NCBI GenBank assembly: GCA_002345215.1
Contig: DDVH01000055.1
Span: forward strand, 85,466-91,613
DNA: 6,148 bases
Direction of reading: 5' to 3'
Source of the DNA: Anaerolineales bacterium UBA2317
GTDB taxonomy: Bacteria > Chloroflexota > Anaerolineae > Anaerolineales > Villigracilaceae
This document shows positions 1 through 6,148 of the stretch, piece after piece; the stretch's first letter is position 1; each line of letters opens with the position of its first letter. The notes under the pieces were generated by a model that saw nothing but the letters and a program-made list of their open reading frames with translations, was not told the DNA's origin and did not search any database. Both the position numbers and the translations under genes were made by a program.

Positions 1-336
1 TTTATGGGTGGTGTGCGTGCTTACGAACAAGCTGGTTTACCACTTGATATTGTTTTGACGCTTCGAACTGATGAAATGAGCCTGTTCTGTGAATGGGAAA
101 AGATTAATAACCCGAACTTTAAGGTCTTCTATGGGTCGGGTGGCAACTATCAATCTCGCATAGCCCTCACTGCCGCTATGATGAAACTCAAAGGTTATGA
201 ACTCCCTGCCGATGGCATCATCATTCCTCCGGTGTTGCGAGAGTTAACCACAGGCACCTGCAACCCCGATGTGCCTCAGGAAGCCTCAACCTCATCCATG
301 ATTCCGTTAGAGATTTTCCAATCAATGGGCAAGTAA
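1..336 (+). CDS. Sugar-type ABC transporter solute-binding protein, C-terminal part (5' truncated)
   Basis: The reading frame is open from base 1 (TTT, then ATG at 4) to TAA at 334-336, leaving 111 residues. The ATG at 4 is probably an internal methionine, because binding proteins of this class usually have over 300 residues. The visible part resembles the C-terminal lobe of the periplasmic-binding-protein family that serves ribose/CUT2 importers: a GGVRAYEQAGLP helix, then an ALTAAMMKLKGYELPADG segment and an IIPPVL strand, both typical of the end of this fold. The protein would capture the substrate outside the membrane and deliver it to the permease encoded two genes downstream. Any signal peptide or lipobox lies outside the window. 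The tail has a cysteine (TTGTCNPDV), a possible disulfide partner for an unseen residue. Family and role rest on these motifs plus the adjacent RbsA-like and RbsC-like genes. The ligand cannot be read from this fragment. Confidence 0.85.
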   Translation, partial: FMGGVRAYEQAGLPLDIVLTLRTDEMSLFCEWEKINNPNFKVFYGSGGNYQSRIALTAAMMKLKGYELPADGIIIPPVLRELTTGTCNPDVPQEASTSSMIPLEIFQSMGK

Positions 337-346
337 AAAATATTCC

Positions 347-354
347 GAGAAGAG
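347..354 (+). promoter_or_regulatory. Ribosome binding site of the ABC ATPase gene
   Basis: GAGAAGAG lies 8 nt before the ATG at 363, inside the 26-nt gap after the binding-protein stop codon. It is a purine-rich Shine-Dalgarno-like site at a normal distance and supports 363 as the start. No separate promoter or terminator is evident in this short gap, so the ATPase is probably read through from the binding-protein gene. Confidence 0.6.
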
Positions 355-362
355 TATCGTTT

Positions 363-1937
363 ATGTCAAGAGATAATCACACATTGGTTCTTGAACTTCA
401 AAAAGTATCAAAACAATATGGCACAGTGCAAGCCTTGTCCGACGTCAGCCTTGATTGTCGAGCAGGTGAGATTCATGCTGTGGTTGGTGAAAATGGTTCT
501 GGCAAATCTACTCTTCTCGGAATAGCAAGTGGATTCGTTGAACAAGATCAAGGTGTTGTCTTGATTAATGGAAAACGACTCCGTACAGATTCCCCAGCCG
601 AGGCGATTCGCCTCGGTTTGGGGATGGCATATCAAGATAATTCACAAGTTCTTCACTTATCAGTAAAAGAGAACTTGTTTATGTCAACACCGAAAAAACT
701 ACGCCCATCCTATTGGAAGATGAAAAAATGGGCGACTGATACACTCGCAGAATATGAACTGGATTTATTCCCAGATGCACCGACCATGTTTCTCACGTTG
801 GCACAACGTCAATTATTTGAAGTTGTTAAAGCATTGATCAGTGAACCCAAAGTACTTTTGCTTGATGAACCAACCACTGCTCTTGGTCCAGATGAAGTGG
901 ATTTATTACATCGCATGATTCAGACTCGCGCAGAACAAGGTATGGGCGTTGTTTATGTAAGCCATCGTTTGCCAGAAGTATTAACAGTTGCAAATCGCAT
1001 CACTGTTTTGCGAGATGGACAAAGCCAAGGCACTTATGATGCGGCAAATATGTCTGAAAAAGATTTAGTTTCGTTGATGATAGGCAGAGCGTTTCATGAT
1101 GCCTTTCCACCTGTTTCTCCAACCTCAGAAGACTCTGAAAGTGTACTGATGTTGACGGGATTCCAAGGTCCATTGTTTGGACCGATCAACTTGACCCTAA
1201 AAAGAGGCGAAGTTGTCGGCTTGGCAGGTGCTGAGGGAAATGGTCAAGGTGAATTTTTCAAATGTTTATCAGGGCAAATTCCTCCCAAAGCCGGCTTGGT
1301 GATGTGTGATGGCAAAGAGTTAACTTTAATTTCGCCAGCAGATGCAGTGCGTGCAGGGATTTTGTTACTAGCGGGAAATCGAAAACATGAAGCCTTGTTC
1401 CCAGTACTAGGTGTGCGTAATAATGCTACAATTCAAGTTTTAGATAAATTTAGCAGTTTGGGTTTAGTAAATCGAAACCGCGAAACCAAAACAGTAACTG
1501 AATTGATAAAACGTCTCAAAGTGCGTACTCCCTCGTTGGATCAGCCAGTTCAATTTCTTTCTGGCGGCAACCAACAAAAAGTTTCGTTAGCACGTCCGCA
1601 CTTACGCGAGACGGTAAATGTTATTTTGGCTTATGAACCTACCCAAGGTGTAGATGCAGGTGCTCGCCTTGATATTTATGAAGCCTTACGCGCCAAGGCT
1701 GAAGAAGGTGCGGCAGTCATTGTTAAATCAAGTGACCCAATTGAGTTAAGCGGCTTATGCGACCGTGTGATTGTGATGTCGCGCGGGCAAGTTATTGATG
1801 AAATTCAACGAGCCGACTTAAGCGAAAAACGAATTATTGAATCGATTGTAGGCGGCATAGGGTTTGGGCTTAAGGGTCGTGCACGGGTTGCTGGTCCGCG
1901 AGCCGCAACCAATTTAAATAAAGACAGAGGAGAATAA
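363..1937 (+). CDS. RbsA-type double ATPase of a sugar/nucleoside-like ABC importer
   Basis: This 524-residue protein has two ABC ATPase domains in one chain, close to the roughly 500 residues usual for RbsA/XylG/MglA. It would power import from the cytoplasmic face of the permease. Domain 1 (about 8-240) has Walker A GENGSGKST (42-50), Walker B VLLLDEPT (D168, E169) and switch histidine H201. Its signature is LTLAQ (144-148) instead of an LSxGQ-type motif. Domain 2 (about 260-500) has a degenerate Walker A, GAEGNGQGE (289-297, Lys replaced by Q295), an intact signature LSGGNQQK (399-406), Walker B LAYEPT with Y424 in place of Asp but E425 kept, and S457 in place of the switch His. A degenerate second domain is normal for this family. 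The GNGQ form and altered Walker B recall ATPases of nucleoside (BMP-type) importers. Residues after about 500 form a basic tail. The gene ends 2 nt before the permease start, so translation is probably coupled. The specific substrate is unknown. Confidence 0.93.
   Translation: MSRDNHTLVLELQKVSKQYGTVQALSDVSLDCRAGEIHAVVGENGSGKSTLLGIASGFVEQDQGVVLINGKRLRTDSPAEAIRLGLGMAYQDNSQVLHLSVKENLFMSTPKKLRPSYWKMKKWATDTLAEYELDLFPDAPTMFLTLAQRQLFEVVKALISEPKVLLLDEPTTALGPDEVDLLHRMIQTRAEQGMGVVYVSHRLPEVLTVANRITVLRDGQSQGTYDAANMSEKDLVSLMIGRAFHDAFPPVSPTSEDSESVLMLTGFQGPLFGPINLTLKRGEVVGLAGAEGNGQGEFFKCLSGQIPPKAGLVMCDGKELTLISPADAVRAGILLLAGNRKHEALFPVLGVRNNATIQVLDKFSSLGLVNRNRETKTVTELIKRLKVRTPSLDQPVQFLSGGNQQKVSLARPHLRETVNVILAYEPTQGVDAGARLDIYEALRAKAEEGAAVIVKSSDPIELSGLCDRVIVMSRGQVIDEIQRADLSEKRIIESIVGGIGFGLKGRARVAGPRAATNLNKDRGE
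1927..1933 (+). promoter_or_regulatory. Strong ribosome binding site of the permease-amidohydrolase gene
   Basis: GAGGAGA, a near-perfect anti-16S match, lies 6 nt before the ATG at 1940 and overlaps the last codons of the ATPase gene (stop TAA at 1935-1937). It fixes the start at 1940 and implies tight translational coupling with the ATPase. No comparable site was found at the start of the amidohydrolase part. Confidence 0.8.
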
Positions 1938-1939
1938 TC

Positions 1940-4426
1940 ATGCTCGAGCTAATCAACCTTGCCCGCCGCAAAATAAAAAATGCCATTCGAGATATTCGCA
2001 ACGGCAGTATGTTATGGCAAAAAATTAAACACGTATTCCGAGTGAGGGCTTGGACTTCTGTCGCATTTCAAATTATTTTGATTCTTATTGTTGCCAACTA
2101 TACGGCTTCAAAGTCTCCTGCGTTTTTATCCGAATTTAATTTAAAAAGTTTATTGCTTGCTACCATTCCGCTTGCGTTGGTAACGATGGCACAAATGAAT
2201 GCTTTGGTCGCTGGCTATCTTGATATATCTGTTGGTTCTATTATGACAATGGGTGTCATCATTGCATCATTCATGATTATTGATGGTGCATCAGCCAGTG
2301 TAATTGCATTAGCAATTTTAGCAATTCTTGCGATGGGTATTTTTGTTGGTCTCTTCAATGCAACGCTTGTGCGTTGGGTAAAACTTCCCGCCATTATTGC
2401 TACACTGGCTACATTAAGTATTTTAGATGGTATTGCGCTTTCGCTTCGTCCTATCGCCGCAGGTTTGATTAATTTTGATTTTCTGGATTCAATCACCGAA
2501 ACAGTTGGATTTATTCCCATAGCATTTATCGTGATGTTTATCGCCGCAATCTTATGGGACATTTGGTTATATGCAACCCCAGCAGGTCTCACACTTCGAG
2601 CAGTCGGTTATGATGCCCAAGCCGCACGCCGAATCGGTGCCGCCACAACGAGAATTCGCGTTGGAGCATTTGTCATGTCCGGCTTGATGGCGGCAGTGGC
2701 TTCATTTTTTCTTGCCGCTCAAGTCGGTGTCGGTGACCCACGTGCTGGGTCAAGTTATGCACTATCAAGTTTAGCCGCGGCTGTGTTAGGTGGTTCTAGC
2801 CTGATGGGTGGGCGTGGAACATTTATCGGTGCAATTGTTTCAGCATTATTCCTAACACTTATTATTAATATTTTGCCATTACTTGGTTTAAGCAATGTTG
2901 TCGGTTTACTTGCAATTGGTGTACTTTTATTATTAGGTTTGGCTTTTTACCAAATCAACGACTTAAAAGAATTAATCAAACTCAATTACAAACGTGTGCA
3001 AAGATTGATGAAAGGCTCACGCCTAAATCAACTGCGTGATTTGCCAAAAGTGTATGTTGGTGATGCAACATCCTTCCCACCTGAAAAGAAACAAATTGTA
3101 CTTAAAGGTGGAACAGTCTTAACCATGGATCCATCTTTAGGAAATTTCAGAAATGCAGACGTATTAATTGAAGGTACAAAAATTAAAGCCGTTGGACCTA
3201 ATTTGGCTTATAACGGCGCAGAAGTGATTGACGCTTCTAACATGATTGTGATGCCGGGCTTTGTGGATACACATCGTCACATTTGGGAAGGTCTGTTGAG
3301 GAATGTAGGAGCAGATACCCCCTTAGAAGGACGCGAGGGTTACATCCGTTTTGTATTAGGAAAATTTGCTCCAGCCTTTCGTCCACAAGATGCTTATGTT
3401 GGAAATCTCGTCAGTGCTTTGGGCGCATTAGATGCAGGCATTACGACTTTATTGGATTGGTCACATATTCAAGGCTCACCTGAACATACCGATGCTGTGA
3501 TTAAAGCCTTACAAGATTCGGGAATGCGCGGTGTGTTTGCGTATGGCTTCCCGTGGTGGGGAGATTGGAATGACAGACAACCAAGTTGGTTTGTGCGTGC
3601 GGCGAAAGAATATTTTTCATCGAAAGACCAATTGTTGACGTATGCTTTAGCCGCGCCTGGACCTGAGTTTGTTGATTTTGAAATTGCACGTGACCATTGG
3701 AAACTTGCGCGTGAAGTTGATGCACGCATCACGACGCATGTTGGCGTTGGTTCTTATGGACAAGAAGGTAAAGTGCAAGAAATGGGTGAAGCGGGTTTGT
3801 TACGAGAAGATACCACCTACATTCATTGCACAACATTAAACTTAACCGAAATTCAAATGATTGTGGATACAGGTGGTACTGTTTCATTAGCCGCACCCGT
3901 TGAAATGATGATGGGGCATGGTATGCCACCCATTCAAAAATTCTTAGATCGTGGCTTGAAACCAAGTTTAAGTGTGGATGTAGAAACCAATGTACCCGGT
4001 GATATGTTTACGCAAATGCGTTCGGTCATGTCTTTACAACGTGCTATGTCATTTGAAAGACAATTGGCTGGCAATAGCAAAGCACCAGACTTGATTTCAT
4101 CACGTGATGTATTGGAATATGCAACCATTGAAGGCGCACGCGCGAATGGTTTGGCACATAAAACTGGTTCACTCACGCCGGGCAAAGAAGCCGATGTAAT
4201 AATGCTACGCACTGACAAGCCAAATGTATTCCCAGTCAACGACCCGATTGGTGCGGTGGTTTGGGGCATGGATACAAGTAACGTTGATTCTGTTTTTGTG
4301 GCAGGTAAACCCATGAAACGAAACGGCGAATTATTGCATGTGGATTGGAATTCAATGAAGAAAGCAGTTATCGAGTCGCGTGATTATGTGATGAGTAAGT
4401 CAGGTTTTAAGTTGCCGAAGATATAA
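1940..4426 (+). CDS. Fusion protein: RbsC-type ABC permease joined to a C-terminal amidohydrolase
   Basis: One uninterrupted 828-codon frame joins two proteins that are normally separate. Residues 1-39 are a basic N-terminal stretch. Residues about 40-337 are a BPD_transp_2 (RbsC-like) permease with about ten hydrophobic segments, the family motif GYLDISVGS (92-100), a probable ATPase-coupling loop AVGYDAQAARRIG (221-233) and the late LGGSSLMGGRGT element (283-294). Residues 338-384 are a Lys/Arg-rich linker. Residues about 385-828 are a TRZ/ATZ-type amidohydrolase. It starts with the usual GGTVLTMDP strand and has candidate metal ligands H445 and H447 (DTHRH), H600, H629 and D680, and the typical C-terminal GSLTPGKEAD element (743-752). 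The glutamate usually three residues after the third histidine is V603. Known members of the superfamily hydrolyse C-N or C-Cl bonds of purines, pyrimidines, triazines and related compounds. With both ends predicted cytoplasmic, the enzyme would sit at the inner mouth of the importer. The coupled role is inference. The domain assignments are firm and the substrate is unknown. A lost stop codon or sequencing error is possible, but nothing in the linker suggests one. Confidence 0.9.
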   Translation: MLELINLARRKIKNAIRDIRNGSMLWQKIKHVFRVRAWTSVAFQIILILIVANYTASKSPAFLSEFNLKSLLLATIPLALVTMAQMNALVAGYLDISVGSIMTMGVIIASFMIIDGASASVIALAILAILAMGIFVGLFNATLVRWVKLPAIIATLATLSILDGIALSLRPIAAGLINFDFLDSITETVGFIPIAFIVMFIAAILWDIWLYATPAGLTLRAVGYDAQAARRIGAATTRIRVGAFVMSGLMAAVASFFLAAQVGVGDPRAGSSYALSSLAAAVLGGSSLMGGRGTFIGAIVSALFLTLIINILPLLGLSNVVGLLAIGVLLLLGLAFYQINDLKELIKLNYKRVQRLMKGSRLNQLRDLPKVYVGDATSFPPEKKQIVLKGGTVLTMDPSLGNFRNADVLIEGTKIKAVGPNLAYNGAEVIDASNMIVMPGFVDTHRHIWEGLLRNVGADTPLEGREGYIRFVLGKFAPAFRPQDAYVGNLVSALGALDAGITTLLDWSHIQGSPEHTDAVIKALQDSGMRGVFAYGFPWWGDWNDRQPSWFVRAAKEYFSSKDQLLTYALAAPGPEFVDFEIARDHWKLAREVDARITTHVGVGSYGQEGKVQEMGEAGLLREDTTYIHCTTLNLTEIQMIVDTGGTVSLAAPVEMMMGHGMPPIQKFLDRGLKPSLSVDVETNVPGDMFTQMRSVMSLQRAMSFERQLAGNSKAPDLISSRDVLEYATIEGARANGLAHKTGSLTPGKEADVIMLRTDKPNVFPVNDPIGAVVWGMDTSNVDSVFVAGKPMKRNGELLHVDWNSMKKAVIESRDYVMSKSGFKLPKI

Positions 4427-4439
4427 GAACCAGGTAAAT

Positions 4440-4470
4440 AAAAACACATAGCAAATGCTGTGTGTTTTTT
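4440..4470. terminator. Bidirectional intrinsic terminator between the convergent units
   Basis: A 13-bp stem pairs 4440-4452 (AAAAACACATAGC) with 4457-4469 (GCTGTGTGTTTTT) around the 4-nt loop AAAT, with a single G-U pair at T4449. The stem ends in A's on one side and T's on the other, so each strand's transcript ends in a U-run. It lies 13 nt after the stop of the fusion gene and 8 nt after the stop of the kinase gene, and can serve both. Confidence 0.85.
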
Positions 4471-4478
4471 GATTCTTG

Positions 4479-6059
4479 CTACCCATTCAACCTGCGATAA
4501 ACATTTTTCATTTGTTTATAAATGATTTTGAATACATCAAACTTATCATCATATAACGCGCGGTTTTTTAATTGTGGTTGATAAGTTTTTTTGAATTTCA
4601 CTAATTGTGGAATATCGTTGAATTGAATTTCGTTTAAACCGACAGCCGCAATCCAAGCCGCGCCGCGAGCATTCGCATAAATCGGATCAGTGACTTGTTT
4701 GATTTCTACGTTCATCACATCCGCAAAGATTTGACACCATACATCTGATTGTGCCCCGCCTCCTACGATGTTGATGCTTGTTACTTGTTTCCCTAAAAAT
4801 TTTTCTACGGGAGACAGTAACCAACGCGTGTTAAATGCAATTCCTTCCAAAAATGCGCGGATAATATCTTCTCTGGTGTTGTTGAGTGATAAGTTATAAA
4901 GCCCAGCCCGAAGCGTAGATTCTTCAATCGGTGCACGTTCGCCCCACAACCATGGCGTATACATGACTCCATTTGCACCAGCAGGCACACGCTCTGCCAT
5001 TTGATCTAACACTTTGAAAATATCTGGCACTTCTGCTTTTTGGAGTAATTCGTCTTTATGATAAATAACATTATCACGCAAGTACGTTAAATTTCCACCA
5101 GCAGTGGCTTGTAATGCTGTGAGTAAATATTTTCCATCCACCGCACATGGAATTGAAGCAATGCCCGAAGTAATATCTGTTTTTTTATATGGTACATGCG
5201 CCGCAATCCATGATGAAGTGCCGATGTATAAATGCGGTTCATAGTCATTGACTGTACCTGCACCAATAGATGCAGCTGTATTATCAATAGCACCTGCAAT
5301 CACTTTTACATCTTTTGAAAGATTTAATTCATTCGCAATATCACTTCGTAAATTTCCAATTACTTGTGTGCATGAAACAATATCAGGGAGTTTTTCACGG
5401 TCAATTCCTAATATGTGAATCAAACCATCATCATACTTAATATTTTTCGCATCGCGATTATCCGTCACCCATGAAGTGATAATTGAATCATAACTCGCTA
5501 CAAACTCGCCAGTCAAACGCAAGTTCATGTAATCTAATACATTTAGAAATTTATAAGTCTTTTCATAGATTGTAGGATGTGTATCGCGGATGAACAATGT
5601 ATGAGATGCAGGGTCTTTTCCAGTTGGCGAGGGCATGCCTCCGGTTAGACGAATGAAGCGTAAAACTTTAAGAACATCTACCCCATCAATGTTGATTAAT
5701 CCCCTTAATTGCTTTTGTAAATTGGCTTTACCACGCATATCCATCCACAAAATTGCGTTTGATAATGCGTTGCGTTCTTTATCAACGGGAATGGTTCCTT
5801 CGCCTTGTGTAGAACAACAAATCGCAATCACATTTTGATTTGCTTGTGTACGTTTCAACAATCTTCCTGATGCAGATAAAAACTTTTGCCACCATTCGTT
5901 TGGAGATTGTTCAGCGCCACCATCAGGCGTGATAATGGTTTTTATCGCCTCTTGTTCCCAATCAATGACATTTCCATTGATTGTGATTAAGGCAACCTTC
6001 ATACCCGAAGTGCCAAGGTCAACAGCAAGGATGAGTTTTTCGTTGTTCATGTTGATCAT
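4479..6059 (-). CDS. FGGY-family carbohydrate kinase, xylulokinase-like
   Basis: This 526-residue protein matches the FGGY sugar kinase fold at about the usual length. It would phosphorylate a sugar or polyol with ATP in the cytoplasm. The N-terminal domain has the phosphate loop DLGTSG (14-19), a GGAEQSPNEWW segment (47-57) of the kind lining the sugar site, STQGEGTIPVD (83-93) and WMDMRG (105-110). GAIDNTAASIGAG contains the likely catalytic base D259. In the C-terminal domain, GGGAQSDVW (433-441) is the adenosine-binding motif. The region that in xylulokinases reads SGQMHG reads STQGEG here, so D-xylulose is not a safe call. Related sugars, polyols or autoinducer-like substrates are possible. 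ATG codons at 6059 and 6050 are both usable, and neither has a clear Shine-Dalgarno site. The longer form is given, though the kinase core begins only after residue 7. The gene follows a membrane-protein gene by 11 nt, suggesting an operon of uptake and phosphorylation. Confidence 0.9.
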   Translation of the reverse strand: MINMNNEKLILAVDLGTSGMKVALITINGNVIDWEQEAIKTIITPDGGAEQSPNEWWQKFLSASGRLLKRTQANQNVIAICCSTQGEGTIPVDKERNALSNAILWMDMRGKANLQKQLRGLINIDGVDVLKVLRFIRLTGGMPSPTGKDPASHTLFIRDTHPTIYEKTYKFLNVLDYMNLRLTGEFVASYDSIITSWVTDNRDAKNIKYDDGLIHILGIDREKLPDIVSCTQVIGNLRSDIANELNLSKDVKVIAGAIDNTAASIGAGTVNDYEPHLYIGTSSWIAAHVPYKKTDITSGIASIPCAVDGKYLLTALQATAGGNLTYLRDNVIYHKDELLQKAEVPDIFKVLDQMAERVPAGANGVMYTPWLWGERAPIEESTLRAGLYNLSLNNTREDIIRAFLEGIAFNTRWLLSPVEKFLGKQVTSINIVGGGAQSDVWCQIFADVMNVEIKQVTDPIYANARGAAWIAAVGLNEIQFNDIPQLVKFKKTYQPQLKNRALYDDKFDVFKIIYKQMKNVYRRLNG

Positions 6060-6070
6060 TATAGTAGAAC

Positions 6071-6148
6071 TTATTTTTGTGGGTCTTTCATTTTGGTTAC
6101 AAGAAATGCACTCACACCTAATAAAATAATTGCCAGTATTAATGCAGG
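6071..6148 (-). CDS. C-terminal end of a membrane protein, probably a transporter (5' truncated)
   Basis: Read on the minus strand from 6148, an open frame gives 25 residues ending at TAA (6073-6071). It consists of one hydrophobic helix (PALILAIILLGVSAFLVT) followed by a short charged tail, KMKDPQK. This is the usual look of the last transmembrane segment and cytoplasmic tail of a multi-span transporter, such as an MFS carrier or an ABC permease. It lies 11 nt upstream of the kinase start on the same strand, which fits a sugar-uptake gene co-transcribed with the kinase. The fragment is too short to assign a family, and chance openness over 25 codons cannot be excluded, but the hydrophobic composition and position favour a real gene. 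Confidence 0.6.
   Translation of the reverse strand, partial: PALILAIILLGVSAFLVTKMKDPQK

Noticed and set aside
2215..2592. Minus-strand 125-codon open frame opposite the permease part
   Set aside because: Its composition mirrors the antisense of hydrophobic codons, and the plus-strand permease motifs are clear. No ribosome binding site or family motif supports it.
3008..3127. Possible internal starts (ATG at 3008 and 3125) that would give a separate amidohydrolase
   Set aside because: No convincing Shine-Dalgarno site precedes 3008, and starting at 3125 would remove the first beta-strand of the fold. The frame runs through without a stop, so a single fusion protein is the simpler reading.
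3469..4314. Several minus-strand open frames of 74-126 codons opposite the amidohydrolase part
   Set aside because: They lie wholly inside a well-supported gene, overlap one another in different frames and show no recognisable motifs. They are shadow frames.
4479..6059. Calling the kinase xylulokinase (xylB)
   Set aside because: The family is clear, but the sugar-site segment differs from the usual SGQMHG form and no xylose isomerase or similar gene is visible, so the substrate was left open.
6058..6063. TATAAT on the minus strand as a -10 promoter box for a leaderless kinase transcript
   Set aside because: It overlaps the ATG at 6059, no -35-like hexamer was found at 16-19 nt spacing, and AT-rich sequence makes a chance match likely. 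Co-transcription with the upstream gene explains the layout.
5929..6129. Plus-strand 66-codon open frame at the right edge
   Set aside because: It is mostly antisense to the kinase N-terminus and to the membrane-protein tail, both supported by protein features. No motif of its own was seen.

Overview
The window is a gene-dense, moderately AT-rich bacterial segment with two convergent transcription units that meet at a shared hairpin terminator near 4440-4470. No tRNA, rRNA, CRISPR array, insertion sequence or long repeat was seen. The organism cannot be fixed from the sequence. Codon use, the mix of clear and absent Shine-Dalgarno sites and the style of the transport genes would fit an environmental bacterium such as an anaerolinean Chloroflexota, but that is a weak guess.

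Left unit (plus strand, 1-4426): an ABC importer of the ribose/CUT2 type in the usual order. It starts with the C-terminal part of a periplasmic-type solute-binding protein (1-336, cut by the window edge). A double ATPase of the RbsA type follows (363-1937). The last gene (1940-4426) encodes an RbsC-type permease continuous in frame with a complete-looking amidohydrolase of the TRZ/ATZ/deaminase superfamily, 828 residues in all. The genes are 26 and 2 nt apart, with good Shine-Dalgarno sites before the ATPase and the permease, so they look like one operon. The architecture suggests an importer that hands its substrate to a hydrolase tethered to the cytoplasmic face of the same permease. The substrate is unknown. 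A nucleoside, nucleobase or other N-heterocycle, or a sugar conjugate carrying a hydrolysable C-N bond, would fit.

Right unit (minus strand, 6148-4479): the last 25 codons of a membrane protein (6148-6071), then 11 nt, then a complete FGGY-family carbohydrate kinase of the xylulokinase-like group (6059-4479). The two are probably co-transcribed. The kinase may act on a sugar from the same pathway as the left unit, but the convergent layout does not prove it.

The most notable feature is the permease-amidohydrolase fusion. Secondary points are the strongly asymmetric ATPase sites, the absence of the usual HxxE glutamate in the amidohydrolase domain, and the short membrane-protein tail at the right edge.
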